This document shows, piece after piece, positions 18,758-29,420 of a stretch of 64,000 bases of DNA; the stretch's first letter is position 1; every line of letters starts with the position of its first letter. Below the pieces are notes generated by a model that searched no databases, was not told the DNA's origin, and was given only the letters and a program-made list of their open reading frames with translations. Both the position numbers and the translations under genes were made by a program. Source of the stretch: Acidobacteria bacterium OLB17 (GTDB lineage Bacteria > Acidobacteriota > Blastocatellia > Pyrinomonadales > Pyrinomonadaceae); NCBI GenBank assembly GCA_001567505.1, contig LLEU01000030.1, positions 62,001 to 126,000 of the forward strand. The letters run 5' to 3'.

Positions 18758-19427
18758 AAACACCGGCCCAAACGATAGTTACTGTATTCTCCCAGAACCT
18801 TAAACGCCCAAATAAACGCCCTTTAGGCCGTTCTATACGGACTCATCGCCTTTCGATGACCGATCCTAGTCAAGTGTTCAGGCCACATCAACCCGCCAAA
18901 TTTGCGGCGAACTGAGTGTCAAGCGATGGGTGTCGCCGTTTAAAGCGTAGGCGAAGCAAGAGCCTTCGAGAGAGCGAGACCGGCCGAGGCCGACCATTTG
19001 GTTGCAAGAAATTGTACCTTTACGCGACACAAAATGTGACACAAAGTTAAGACACAATCGACACAAGGTTCACACATTGATTGACAGGAAGTTTTCTTTA
19101 AATTTAATAGATCGAGCCAGTAAGACAAGGCAAGCGGAAACAAGAAACGAGTACGCCAGATGCGGCCCTTTAGCGAACGGAAATTGAACATTGCCCAGAT
19201 GCTGGAGCGTACCTTGAAGACGTCATGTCTTGCGATGTAGTTGACAACGGGTGACGGATGGGAGTAGTGTAGTTGGCAACTCATACTTCATGCGACTGCG
19301 TTGGGCAGTCGGGAACAAGAACAGGTACAAGGGCACCTCAGCATATCAAGGCTTACCCTGTTTGGTTTTTGAATCAAATTTAACTTAGCCGCATCGTCTT
19401 TTGTCTTAACTCTCGGGGACTTAGTGT
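18757..19427. other. left end of island, no convincing gene
   Basis: About 670 bases without a supported gene. It holds a sub-terminal motif (AAACGCCC at 18802-18809 plus CGCCCTTTAGG at 18817-18827) that recurs near the right end of the island at 45064-45088. It also holds four copies of GACACAA at 19026, 19038, 19051 and 19060. A minus-strand open frame (18940-19284) has no domain, no ribosome site and low-complexity composition, and I do not call it. Confidence 0.6.
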
Positions 19428-20564
19428 ATGTCTACTTCATCTCTTCCTGGAACAGGTTTGCGGAAACGCATTCTCGTAGGCGGATCTATCGTGACCGTGG
19501 TCGTACTAGTTACGCTCGGTGCGATGGGCCGCAACGGACTCTTGCCTCACACGGACGGCCTAACGGGCAAGAAGTTCGGGTGGTTCGGCAAGGAACTGCC
19601 AAAGAATGCGGGCAGCACCTGGAACCCGTTTGCGGCACCGCTTCCGGCGCCGACACCGCAGCTTGCGAAAGAATATATTTACGCGGGTTCGCGGCTATTG
19701 GCGGTCGAGGACGCGAATGCCAATGCCGTCCCGCCTACAGATCTCGCCGTCTGGAGGCCGTCTTCCGGTGTGTGGTGGATCATGGCCGGAAATGGCTCCC
19801 CACAAGTCGTACAAGGTTGGGGAATGCAAGGCGACATTCCGGTTGCGGGCGATTACGACGGCGACGGTAAGACGGATTTCGCGGTCGTAAGGCCGGGAGC
19901 GAGCTCCCTCGATTGGTACGTGATCAATTCGAGCAGCGGAGCCTCGACTGGCGGCAGCTTTGGGTTACCGACGGACAAGCCGGTTCCCGCTGATTTCGAC
20001 GGTGACGGAAAGACGGATTGGGCGGTCTATCGTTTTTCGAACAACACCTGGTACATCTTGCAAAGCTCCGATTCGCAGACGGTCTACCTCGCTTATGGCA
20101 CATCCGGTGATGAGCCTGCTCCTGCCGACTTCGACGGCGACGGCAAGGCGGATCCGACGGTTTGGCGCTTCAGCAACTCGACCTTCTACACGGCTCGCAG
20201 TTCCGATAACACAACGCAGTCGATGAATATGGCTCTCGCGGGCTACACATACGCCTCGGGAGACGTTCCGGTTTCGGGTGACTACGACGGTGACGGAAAG
20301 GCGAATTACGCCATCCGCAACGGTGCCTCCTGGCTGATCGCAAACGGCTCGCTCTCATCTGTCACCGCCAACACGCCTTCCGGCGATCAGGCCTCTGACA
20401 AGCCCGTTCAGAACGACTACGACGGCGACGGCATCTGCGACATTGCCGTCTGGCGTGACTCAAACGGCACCTGGTACATTCGCCAATCCGCGAACGCCAC
20501 AACCCGCACCGTCCAATGGGGCACCTCTGGCGATACGCCCGTCCCCGCAAACTGGAGAAGGTGA
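19428..20564 (+). CDS. FG-GAP/VCBS-like repeat surface protein
   Basis: A 378-residue protein with one N-terminal membrane segment (ILVGGSIVTVVVLVTLGAMG, residues about 11-30). A spacer is followed by at least five calcium-loop repeats of the type DYDGDGKTDFAVVRP, DFDGDGKTDWAVYRF, DFDGDGKADPTVWRF, DYDGDGKANYAIRN and DYDGDGICDIAVWRD. Each repeat is followed by a W/Y-rich strand (WYILQSSDSQTVYLAYGT). Such beta-propeller repeats are common in secreted proteins of Blastocatellia. It is the first island gene, just upstream of the Rhs gene; a role in surface display or adhesion is an inference. Confidence 0.8.
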   Translation: MSTSSLPGTGLRKRILVGGSIVTVVVLVTLGAMGRNGLLPHTDGLTGKKFGWFGKELPKNAGSTWNPFAAPLPAPTPQLAKEYIYAGSRLLAVEDANANAVPPTDLAVWRPSSGVWWIMAGNGSPQVVQGWGMQGDIPVAGDYDGDGKTDFAVVRPGASSLDWYVINSSSGASTGGSFGLPTDKPVPADFDGDGKTDWAVYRFSNNTWYILQSSDSQTVYLAYGTSGDEPAPADFDGDGKADPTVWRFSNSTFYTARSSDNTTQSMNMALAGYTYASGDVPVSGDYDGDGKANYAIRNGASWLIANGSLSSVTANTPSGDQASDKPVQNDYDGDGICDIAVWRDSNGTWYIRQSANATTRTVQWGTSGDTPVPANWRR

Positions 20565-20618
20565 GCAACGCGTTTTTATAAATTCAGTGGGTACTTTGTA
20601 TATTTTCGTGAGGGAAAA

Positions 20619-23600
20619 ATGAACCACCTTAATCGTCCAATATACGTAACTTTTCTAAAGCTGTTCGGTGTTATCTTTTTGCAGTTGCTAATTAACTCCG
20701 AGGCTTTCGGTCAAGCTGCACTCAGCGGCACAACACCATCAGGCTTAAGTCCCGGGAAACCAAGTGGGAGTTACCAGCTTGACGGGCTAGATAACATAAA
20801 TTTCTACAACGGGAACCTGAGTTTCAATCTCCCTCTTCTTACTCTCGGAGGTCGTGGCGAGGCAAGGTTTGACCTTACGTTAAACATTGATACAACGTGG
20901 ACGGTCGTTGGCGCCGGGCCAAACACCCTTCCGAGCATTGACCCAAATGGGTTTTACCCGGTCGGAAAGCCTCCAACTTTTAACCCCGGGTTCATGGTTG
21001 CGCGGAATGGAGTCGACGAATTTGCCGATTGTGGTGACGGACGGCTTGCGCCTTGGTACGAATACACTCTCGTACGCCTGAGTTTTACTTCTTCCGACGG
21101 AACCCAACTTGAATTTGTCGACGCGCAGACTGGCGGCTTGCCTTACAATTGGAATGCAAATTGTTATACAGGTTACCAAAACCGGTCACGGGGTAGGATT
21201 TTCTATTCGAGCGATCGGACAGCGACTTTCATTTCCGACACTGATATTGTTGAAAGTAATTATGATACTGCGGATGTGCGTGTCACCGGATGGATGAAGC
21301 GTAACAACGGGGTCTCGTACAGAATCGAAAATGGACTAACAACTGAAATAATCGATAGAAACGGAAATTATATTACTTTTGCATACGATGAGATTCCTCT
21401 ACCAGAGGGTGGTCCAGATCGTATGCAATTGATAAGCATTACGGACTCCTTAAATAGGCAGGTTACGATTGATTACAACGTTTCTGAACCAAGCCCGGTT
21501 GGTCTTTGTGACAAGATCACTTACAAAGGAACAAACGGCACGGACAGGGTGATTCGAATTTCTAAGAGGCCATTTGGGGAGGTATTGAGACCTGATCAAC
21601 CGCTTTTGACATTCGCTCAGATGTGGGGAATCGGTGGGTGGAATTGGAGTTACAACACTGTCGTGCCTGCAACCGTATGGCTTCCTAACCAGGAAAAGTA
21701 CAATTTCAAATACAACAGCTATATTGAGCTCGCGAGGGTTGAACTTCCGACAGGTGGTATATACGAATATGATCATGGCCCGGGAACGTCCGACCAGGAC
21801 ATTTCTGGGCAGAGCGGGCTCGCCATTCTATCAGACTATAACTGGGTAGTTTACCGCCGATTAACTGCAAAAAGGATTTTTGATGAAAATGGTGTCCTTG
21901 AAAGGTCGATCAATGTAAGCAGATACGAGCACGAGCCTTTCACGTCGGCTACCGACGTGACGGTGAGCACAACATCATCCGCTGGGAATCTCTTGTCTAA
22001 GTATCGACATTACTTTTTGGGAAACCCTCATTCTTCATTCCAACTCAATGGCGTCCAATACGACGCTAGCTTTCCTCTTGAATATAAGACGGAATTGTAT
22101 TCCGCAGACGGAAGCCGAGTTGTAACGACAACAGAGAACACATGGCAGTTCTTTGGTACAATTTCAGCACCGCCGACTTCGGCGTATCCCGGTTTCCCAG
22201 GCACACCACAAATTGTTGAAAGTAAGCTAGTCTGCTCGATACTGCGCCGAATTTAACTTCAAGGCAAATGTTCACTTACGATCAGTATATGAATGTGGCT
22301 GACATTTACCGGTATGATTTTGGATCGAGCGGTGTAGGTGCATTCTTAAGCCGACAGCATTTTCAATATGTCACCGATTCAAACTATGTTTCCGACACGG
22401 GGGCTCACCTTCGCTCATTGCCGGCTCAGACTTGGGTTTCGTCGGACATTGGAGGAAATAATAAAGTATCCTTAACTCAATTCGAGTACGACAATTATTC
22501 AAATGACTCGAACCACGCTCCTCTAACATCGCGTTCGAATGTGAGCAAGCACGATACAACAAATTTTGGAACAGGCCGTTTAACGCGAGGTAATGTAACG
22601 ACGGTTACGAGCTACCAAAACGCGCAGAATCAAAGCGGTGCTGTCTCGAAATACTCGCAGTACGATATTCTCGGAAATGTCGTAAAGGCCATTGACGCCA
22701 ACGGGAATGCAACGGCTATCAGCTATGCCGACAACTTTGGCTCTCCTGACGGCGAAGCGACAACGAATACAGCTCCCTCTCAACTGAATGGTCTAAATAC
22801 GTATGCACTTGCGACCAGCGCGACGAATCCATTGGGCTGGACGACCTACGTTCAGTACGATTATTCTACAGGGCAACCCGTGAACTCGCGAGATGTGAAC
22901 GGGGTAGTTTCGAAGACCGTTTATAACGACCCACTGGACCGCCCAACACAGAGCGTCACAGCCGTAGGCACAATGAACGAAGCTCAAACGACGATCCTGT
23001 ACGACGACGTAAATCATAAAATACAGACCACGAGCGACTTGTTCACGCTGAACGATAACTTCGTGAGATCCGAAAGTTTCTATGATGGCCTCGGGAGGAC
23101 TGTCGAGACGAGAAGCTACAAAGATGGTGATTATATCTCTGTCAGGACCGAATACGACGGGCTTGGTCGCGTCAAACGCGCGACGAAGCCCTACCGTCCG
23201 TCACGAAACGAGAGTGAGCTTTGGACTCGGACTGCCTACGACGAGCTTGGCAGAATCGTCGAAATCGAAACACCAGATGGAGCGTCCGTTTCTACAACTT
23301 ACGAGGGTAACACCGCGACGGTGACGGATCAGGCTGGAAAGCAGCGGCGTTCGGTGACGAATGCGTTGGGGCAGCTTATAAGGGTTGATGAGCCGGACGC
23401 TGCCGGGCAGCTTGGCGATGCTTCGAGCCCGACACAGGCGACGTATTACACTTACAATACACTCGGCAAGATGGTGCAAGTAAATCAGGGCGTTCAGAAT
23501 CGATATTTCCTTTACGATTCGCTTGGTCGCCTTTTGCGTGTTCGACAGCCTGAACAGGAAGTAAATACTTACCTCAACACATCGGGCAATCCCGGCAACA

Positions 23601-25785
23601 ATAGCTGGACGGCGGGCTTCACATACGATGCTAACGGAAACGTCCTCACGACGACCGATGCGAACAATGTTACGATAGCAACAGCGTATGATGGCTTGAA
23701 CCGTCAATATTCGAGGACTTATTCTGACTCGACACCCGACGTTTCGTATATTTACGACGATCCGCTCGTTGCAAACTCGAAAGGCAAGCTGACAAAAGTA
23801 TCAAGCAGCGTTTCGGAAACCAGATATACCGAATATGACGAAAACGGCAAAATAAAGGCTACTGAGCAGAAAACCGATGGCCGGATCTACGCGTCAACTT
23901 ATACATATAATCTCGGCGGTATTCTGATTGAACAAACTTATCCATCAGGAAGGGTTGTGCGGAATATTGTCGATGCTGACGGCGAGCTTTCAAATATCGC
24001 CAGCCGTGTCGCGAACGGGATGTTCAAGAATTACGCGTCCAATTTTGAATACACGCCTTCTGGCGTGATTAAGCATCTTCAGCTTGGCAACGGTCTATGG
24101 GAGAGTGCCGAGTTAAATACACGCAACCAGGTTACCGAGTTAAAAATGGGCCATTCTGCAACGGATGGGAGTTTGATGCATCTAAACTATGATTACGGCG
24201 AGTTCGATGCAAGCGGCAATGTGGACGCGACGAAGAACTCGGGCAATATCGCGAAGCAGACGATAACGGTTACGGGCCTTGCGAATCCATTTGTTCAGAC
24301 GTACAAATACGATCGGCTTGACCGGATAACCGAGGCAAAAGAGACGGTGAATGAGACGCAGAATTGGATACAGCAATTCGGGTATGATCGTTACGGAAAT
24401 AGGACGGCTTTGAGCGAAACGGTGCAGGGGCAGGCGAAGCCGATCAATGAGGTCGCGTTGCCGAGCGTGGATGCCAACACGAACCGTTTTGCGAGCGGCA
24501 CCGATTACGAATACGACGCGGTTGGGAATCTTATCCGCGACGCTCACGGGAGACAGTTTACGTTCAACGGCGACAACAAGCAGGTCGAGGTGAAGGATCA
24601 GTTCGATACGGTCGTCGCACGTACCTCTATGACGGGAATGGGAAACGCGTCAAGAAGATCGTGCCGGGCACGGGCGAGGTGACGATCTTTGTGTATGATG
24701 GGTTTGGGAAATTGATCGCGGAGTATTCGACCGAGCAGGCATCGACGCCGACGGTGAATTACACGGCGACCGATCCTTTGGGGAGTCCAAGAGTGATAAC
24801 GAATAAGCAGGGCGAGGTGGTCTCACGGCGCGACTTTATGCCGTTCGGCGAGGAGATCACGCCCGATGCGTCGCATCGTACCGCGGCTCTAAAATACGGC
24901 ATCGCGGACGGCGTCCGACAGAAGTTCACAGGCTACCAGCGTGACGACGAAACCAATCTCGACTTCGCCGAAGCCAGATACTACTACAACGACCACGGCC
25001 GCTTCACCGCAGTCGATCCACTCCTCGCCTCCGGCAAATCCGCCAACCCCCAGACGTTCAACCGCTACGTTTATGTCCTAAATAATCCGCTCGGTCTTGT
25101 CGACCCCACAGGAATGAGCCCCGCAGACTACTACGCCGAAGATGGAAAGTACCTTGGCTCCGACGGAAACAAGGCAGACACCAATATCTATATTGTCAAG
25201 GGAAAGGGCAAAGATAACGCCAACACAAAACTATCGCCGGGGGTTGCGATCGCGACGTTACCAAGTCTGACAATCCGAAAGGCGATCGGCAAGATGGCCG
25301 ACCGGAGTAATAGGCCTACTCATTTCTATAAAGGCAAGGACTCAAAGAAGAATGACCCCTACGGAAGGTTCCATGAGGAGGCCCTCGTTGCAGGTACGAA
25401 TTCCAGCGGACAGCAAACGATAGTCAATGCTGCCCCTGGAGCACTCTCAGTCGAGACGAAAGTCACGGTGGATCCAACAATTGCCGCAAATCCCACAGAC
25501 CAGCCGGTTCTTGACGCGATGTTTGCGAACGATAAGGTAACCGTGGTGGCACATTCGCACAATGAGGGAGGCCAGTATCCACCTCCAAAACCCGGTGCAC
25601 TACCGATGGGGGGCGTTGCTGTTGAGCCTTTGCAGGGGCCATCCCCCGAAGATATTGCGGGAGCTCGGGCGGGTCGCACCAACATAGTGACCTCTAGTTT
25701 GGAGAACAAAGTGTACTTCTACAATAGTAGCGGCACCTATGCAACATTTCCGTTGGATGACTTTAAGAAGGTTGGAGAACAATGA
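20619..25785 (+). CDS. secreted Rhs/YD-repeat toxin with JAMM-like C-terminal tip, two apparent frameshifts
   Basis: A polymorphic toxin of about 1,720 residues. It has a Sec signal (FLKLFGVIFLQLLINSEAFGQA), an N-terminal beta-rich domain (GSYQLDGLDNINFYNGNLSFNLP) and many YD repeats (YDGLGRV, YTYNTLGKM, YDANGNVLTTTD). The conserved Rhs core end follows (GSPRVITNKQGE, FTGYQRDDETNLDFAEARYY, GRFTAVDPL, NRYVYVLNNPLGLVDPTG). The variable tip after this (about 220 residues) carries Glu in FHEEAL, HSH at 25552-25560 and SPED at 25642-25653, resembling a JAMM/JAB metallo-isopeptidase. Frame breaks occur at about 22233-22237 and 24622; each is repaired by one inserted base (the second by GTTACC for GTACC). 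A putative immunity gene follows with ATGA overlap. Confidence 0.85.
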
Positions 25786-26246
25786 TGGACATTTTGACAA
25801 AGATTGCACCTTTAATTGGTATTCTCGTCCTTTCCGCGACTTGTACCATGGCTCAGGATGCTCATTTTCGAATTCTGCATTTCACTATTGACGGTCAAAA
25901 CATTGACGAGTTCTGTGTGAGCTTCCTTGTCGGCAAAAACGTATATGTCGCGAAACGGCATAATGACGTAATCCAAGTTCCTAAAGAAGTTGGAATCGCT
26001 GGAGCGGTTTCTATCCAGTTCGAAGCTGGTGGCGATAAGTTTGCCTTTGGCCCTTTTGGCGGTTTTGGATATTTAGAAGGCGATGAGATAAAAGAGGATT
26101 TCTCCGTTGCGGTTACAAAGCATCCTGAACTTGGTTGTTCGCGGTATGTACTTACCCGCGTCCCAGTAGTCCGGAAAGGGTCTGAAAAACTCGCAAATCT
26201 CGTCAATTTCATAGTTAACAACCGGTGCGCCAAGGTCAAACCTTGA
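25782..26246 (+). CDS. putative immunity protein for the JAMM-like Rhs tip, exported
   Basis: A 154-residue protein with a signal peptide (MMDILTKIAPLIGILVLSATCTMAQ). The mature part is beta-rich (FRILHFTIDGQNIDEFCVSFLVGKNVYVAKRHNDVIQVPKEV) with two Cys pairs that could form disulfides. The ATG overlaps the Rhs stop by four bases, the tight coupling expected of an immunity gene. Export suits a toxin whose tip acts in, or passes through, the periplasm. I do not recognise its family, so immunity is inferred from position only. Confidence 0.65.
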   Translation: MMDILTKIAPLIGILVLSATCTMAQDAHFRILHFTIDGQNIDEFCVSFLVGKNVYVAKRHNDVIQVPKEVGIAGAVSIQFEAGGDKFAFGPFGGFGYLEGDEIKEDFSVAVTKHPELGCSRYVLTRVPVVRKGSEKLANLVNFIVNNRCAKVKP

Positions 26247-26409
26247 TGAGTAAAATCTGACGATAGTAGGTTGACGAGCTTGAGCAAAACAAACCGCGTC
26301 CTTGATATGCAGGTCTTGGTATTTGGAGCCTTTGCGCCTATTAATGAATTGCGGAGAAGAAGTCATCTACTGACTGATCTTGGACAATTTGCCGTCGGAG
26401 GAATTGATT

Positions 26410-26985
26410 ATGCACATTCGCCATTTCTTGTTATTACTGGCTTTCATTACGATTCTCGCTATGACCAGCTGTACGCAGACTAACGCGGGAAAGATGATCT
26501 CGGATGTGGGCGTCCCGAGTCCGACCCCGGTTAATCTGTCCAAGGGGGCTGTTTCGCTTGCCCCGCGCGACCCGCGCGATGGCCGCGTCGGCGGTGGATC
26601 GGCAGAATTAGTTGTCGACTCGAACGGAAATAAGAGTATTCGCCGACCGAAGGTCTGGCTTGCGTATTCGGCCCAAGACAAAGGCAATACTTCCTCTGAG
26701 AAGGCGGTCAGGGTTGACCTTTCGCCCGACGCAGAAAAACTGTTGGATAACTATTGGGATTTTCTCTTGAACGTTCGCGATCTCGGAGGCAATAGACTAC
26801 AGAAACTCAACGACGAATACTTAAGAACCCTCGCATCGGTTCGTGAAACTCACGTAAAAACGCCCTATGGCGAACGCGCACTGTCCGATTATGAAGCGGA
26901 CGATCTCGTGGAGTTTATGAGGCAAGCATTTATTAGCTTTCATGAGAAAGGCCTTTCTCAACCAAACCCTGAACCTAGTAATTAA
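26410..26985 (+). CDS. lipoprotein, possible orphan immunity protein
   Basis: A 191-residue protein starting at the ATG at 26410, with a lipoprotein signal (MHIRHFLLLLAFITILAMTSC, lipobox MTSC). The mature part has a Pro/Gly/Arg-rich linker and a helical end (LDNYWDFLLNVRDLGGNRLQKLNDEYLRTLASVRE). Its TAA stop is followed directly by a 5'-truncated Rhs core (26986), the same arrangement seen after the other immunity candidates. It may therefore be the immunity gene of a tip that was lost, or a second immunity gene for the first tip. No family recognised. Confidence 0.6.
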   Translation: MHIRHFLLLLAFITILAMTSCTQTNAGKMISDVGVPSPTPVNLSKGAVSLAPRDPRDGRVGGGSAELVVDSNGNKSIRRPKVWLAYSAQDKGNTSSEKAVRVDLSPDAEKLLDNYWDFLLNVRDLGGNRLQKLNDEYLRTLASVRETHVKTPYGERALSDYEADDLVEFMRQAFISFHEKGLSQPNPEPSN

Positions 26986-29385
26986 ACGGTCACGGATCAG
27001 GCTGGGAAGGTGCGGCGTTCGGTGACGAATGCGTTGGGGCAGCTGATAAGGGTTGACGAGCCGGACGCGGGCGGGCAGCTTGGCGATGCTTCGAGTCCGA
27101 CACAGCCGACGTATTACACATACGACACGCTCAATAATCTCACGACGGTGAATCAGGGTGTGCAGACGCGTAACTTCGCGTACAATTCGCTTTCGAGGCT
27201 CGTCTCGGCCCAGAACCCGGAATCCGGCACGATCAATTATGTTTACGATGCTGGCGGCAATCTCACGCAAAAGACGGACGCCCGCGGAGTCGCGACCGCC
27301 TACACCTACGACGCCCTAAACCGCGTCCTCACAAGGACTTACACCGGCGAAACCGGCTACACGACTCCCAACGTGTCATATTTTTACGACAACCTGCCGA
27401 ATGCCAAGGGGCGGTTGACGAAAGTTTCTTCCTCGGTTTCGACAACGGAATACACGGCGTTCGACATCTTAGGGAGAGTGTTGGCGGCGAAGCAGACAAC
27501 CGACGGCGGCGACGTGAACGGGTATTCGACGGGCTATACCTACAACCTGTCGGGAGCGCTGATCGAAGAGACTTATCCGAGCGGAAGAAAGGTGAAGAAC
27601 GTGCTCGACGCGAACGGCGATCTCTCAAAGGTCGAGAGCAAAAGATCTGCGGCGGATTTCTTCCAGACCTATGCTGGGAGTTTTGTCTATACGGCGGCGG
27701 GAGCGGTTTCGAGTATGCGGCTTGGGAATGGAAAGTTTGAGAACACTGAGTTCAATTCCCGTCTACAACCGATACAGATCGGGCTTGGGTCGGCGGCAAG
27801 CACGCAGAATGTCCTGAAACTGAACTACGAATACGGCACGACCGATAATAACGGGAATGTAAAATCACAAACCATCACAGTCCCCGGGCTTGCGAATCCG
27901 TTTGTGCAAAGCTACAGCTATGATTCGCTGAATCGTTTGCAGTCGGCAACAGAAACAAACAACGGTTCGCAGACATGGAAGCAAGCCTTTACCTTTGACC
28001 GTTACGGCAATCGTAACTTTGACGAAGCAAACACGACGACATTACCGAAAGAATGCAATGGAAATACCGAAGTTTGCGAGGCCGTTCGTCCGATCGTAAA
28101 TCCGTCGGTGGACATTACCAACAATAGACTCAATGGATATACGTTCGATGCGTCGGGCAATACCGTTCGTGATGCCGAGAACCGCCGCTTCACCTACGAC
28201 GCGGAGAACAAACAGGTCAAAGTGGAAACAGTTGACGGCAGTGGAAATCCCATTGCCACAGTTGGTGAGTATTTTTACGACGGAGACGGTCGAAGGATTA
28301 AGAAGATCGTTCCGTCAACCGGCGAACTCACGATCTTTTCCTATGATGTTGGAGGCAAACTCGTAGCCGAATACTCAACCATCATTGCTTCATCACAAGA
28401 TGCTAAAGTCGCATATCTCACCACCGACCATCTGGGTTCACCTAGAATTAATACGGACCAGTACGGCACGGTCATCGCCCGCCACGATTATCACCCATTC
28501 GGCGAAGAAATATTTACTGCACAGCGAACAACCGGATTAAATTATTCTGCCGATTCCGTAAGAAAACAATTCACCGGCTATGAACGGGATCATGAAACTG
28601 ACTTGGGCTACGCTCAGGCGAGGATGTACGCAAATCACCTCGGACGGTTTTCAAGCCCCGATCCATTGTTGGAAAGTGCTGACCCGACGCTTGCTCAAAC
28701 CTGGAACCGCTATAGCTACGTATGGAATAGTCCCTTGATACTGATTGATCCTGACGGAGCGAAATGGGAGTTTGCTAGCGACGAATTAAAGAAGGCGTTT
28801 GAAACTGCCGTTAAAGCTAAGGGCGAAAAGGAGTGGAAGGCATATCAGGCGATTGAAAACGCCGATGGGGTTGTAAAGGTTGGTTTTGGAGAACTCGACA
28901 AAAACCAATTTGGAAATACAGATATCAATCTAACTTTTGATTCCACAACGCGGTCCCTTACCGGCGTTAGTGGCAACATAATCTTCAACACAGCAGCCAG
29001 CGCACTCGATATAACAAATTTCACCGACTTGGTTGCTGCCTCCGCCCATGAGTTCAACCATGTGTTGACCGCTCTGGCCACGAATAGTATTAAAGATCTC
29101 TCTGACCTTGCCCCGGTAGATCCGCGAACCGAGACGGACCAGTTGCAAGGTCTTTCGTCCTTCGCTGTTGAGTCGGCTGCCTATAATGCACAAGTCAATG
29201 CCGAAAGGCGGATGATTGATCAAGGAGAAAGGCCATTAACCCCAGGTACGGCCTTAGAGCGAAGTACCCGTCGCTTCGCAGACGCGAAGGATGACGAGCG
29301 GGCCCAATATGAATATCTAAGTGGCTTTCGGAGCTTTGTGGAAGCAAAACCTGGACCGGCTACGGCGGCCTGTTCGCGACCCTGA
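26986..29385 (+). CDS. displaced Rhs core and tip with HExxH metallopeptidase-like domain
   Basis: A 5'-truncated Rhs gene that begins immediately after the preceding TAA, with the same core as 23318-23453 (VTDQAGK, then RRSVTNALGQLIRVDEPDA). It has no natural start; translation could begin at GTG 27010 but no signal peptide is present, so it is probably a silent donor cassette. The core runs to RFSSPDPLLE, NRYSYVWNSPLILIDPDG. The tip then carries AASAHEFNHVL at about residues 677-687 from 27010. HEFNH is an HExxH zinc motif, pointing to a metallopeptidase toxin. The last residues (PGPATAACSRP) look out of frame. Confidence 0.75.
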   Translation, partial: TVTDQAGKVRRSVTNALGQLIRVDEPDAGGQLGDASSPTQPTYYTYDTLNNLTTVNQGVQTRNFAYNSLSRLVSAQNPESGTINYVYDAGGNLTQKTDARGVATAYTYDALNRVLTRTYTGETGYTTPNVSYFYDNLPNAKGRLTKVSSSVSTTEYTAFDILGRVLAAKQTTDGGDVNGYSTGYTYNLSGALIEETYPSGRKVKNVLDANGDLSKVESKRSAADFFQTYAGSFVYTAAGAVSSMRLGNGKFENTEFNSRLQPIQIGLGSAASTQNVLKLNYEYGTTDNNGNVKSQTITVPGLANPFVQSYSYDSLNRLQSATETNNGSQTWKQAFTFDRYGNRNFDEANTTTLPKECNGNTEVCEAVRPIVNPSVDITNNRLNGYTFDASGNTVRDAENRRFTYDAENKQVKVETVDGSGNPIATVGEYFYDGDGRRIKKIVPSTGELTIFSYDVGGKLVAEYSTIIASSQDAKVAYLTTDHLGSPRINTDQYGTVIARHDYHPFGEEIFTAQRTTGLNYSADSVRKQFTGYERDHETDLGYAQARMYANHLGRFSSPDPLLESADPTLAQTWNRYSYVWNSPLILIDPDGAKWEFASDELKKAFETAVKAKGEKEWKAYQAIENADGVVKVGFGELDKNQFGNTDINLTFDSTTRSLTGVSGNIIFNTAASALDITNFTDLVAASAHEFNHVLTALATNSIKDLSDLAPVDPRTETDQLQGLSSFAVESAAYNAQVNAERRMIDQGERPLTPGTALERSTRRFADAKDDERAQYEYLSGFRSFVEAKPGPATAACSRP
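28486..28586 (+). repeat. Rhs core repeat, copy A (101 bp)
   Basis: It encodes DYHPFGEEIFTAQRTTGLNY and the following core residues up to FTGYER. Near-identical copies of the same length are at 30357-30457 and 32323-32423, with only a handful of differences that are mostly silent. The DNA-level identity is higher than protein conservation needs, which points to recent duplication or gene conversion. Confidence 0.8.
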
Positions 29386-29420
29386 TTAGGTATGCGACGC
29401 AAAATGCCGAGAAAGACGTT

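Noticed and set aside
18940..19284. 114-residue minus-strand open frame
   Set aside because: No ribosome site, no domain, unusual Cys/Leu-rich composition; it overlaps the repeat-bearing non-coding left end of the island.
29345..29420. Frameshift at the end of the second Rhs tip
   Set aside because: An alternative frame (KTWTGYGGLFATLIRYATQN) looks more natural but runs into the next gene without a stop, so one indel does not explain the end; left unresolved and not counted among the ten.
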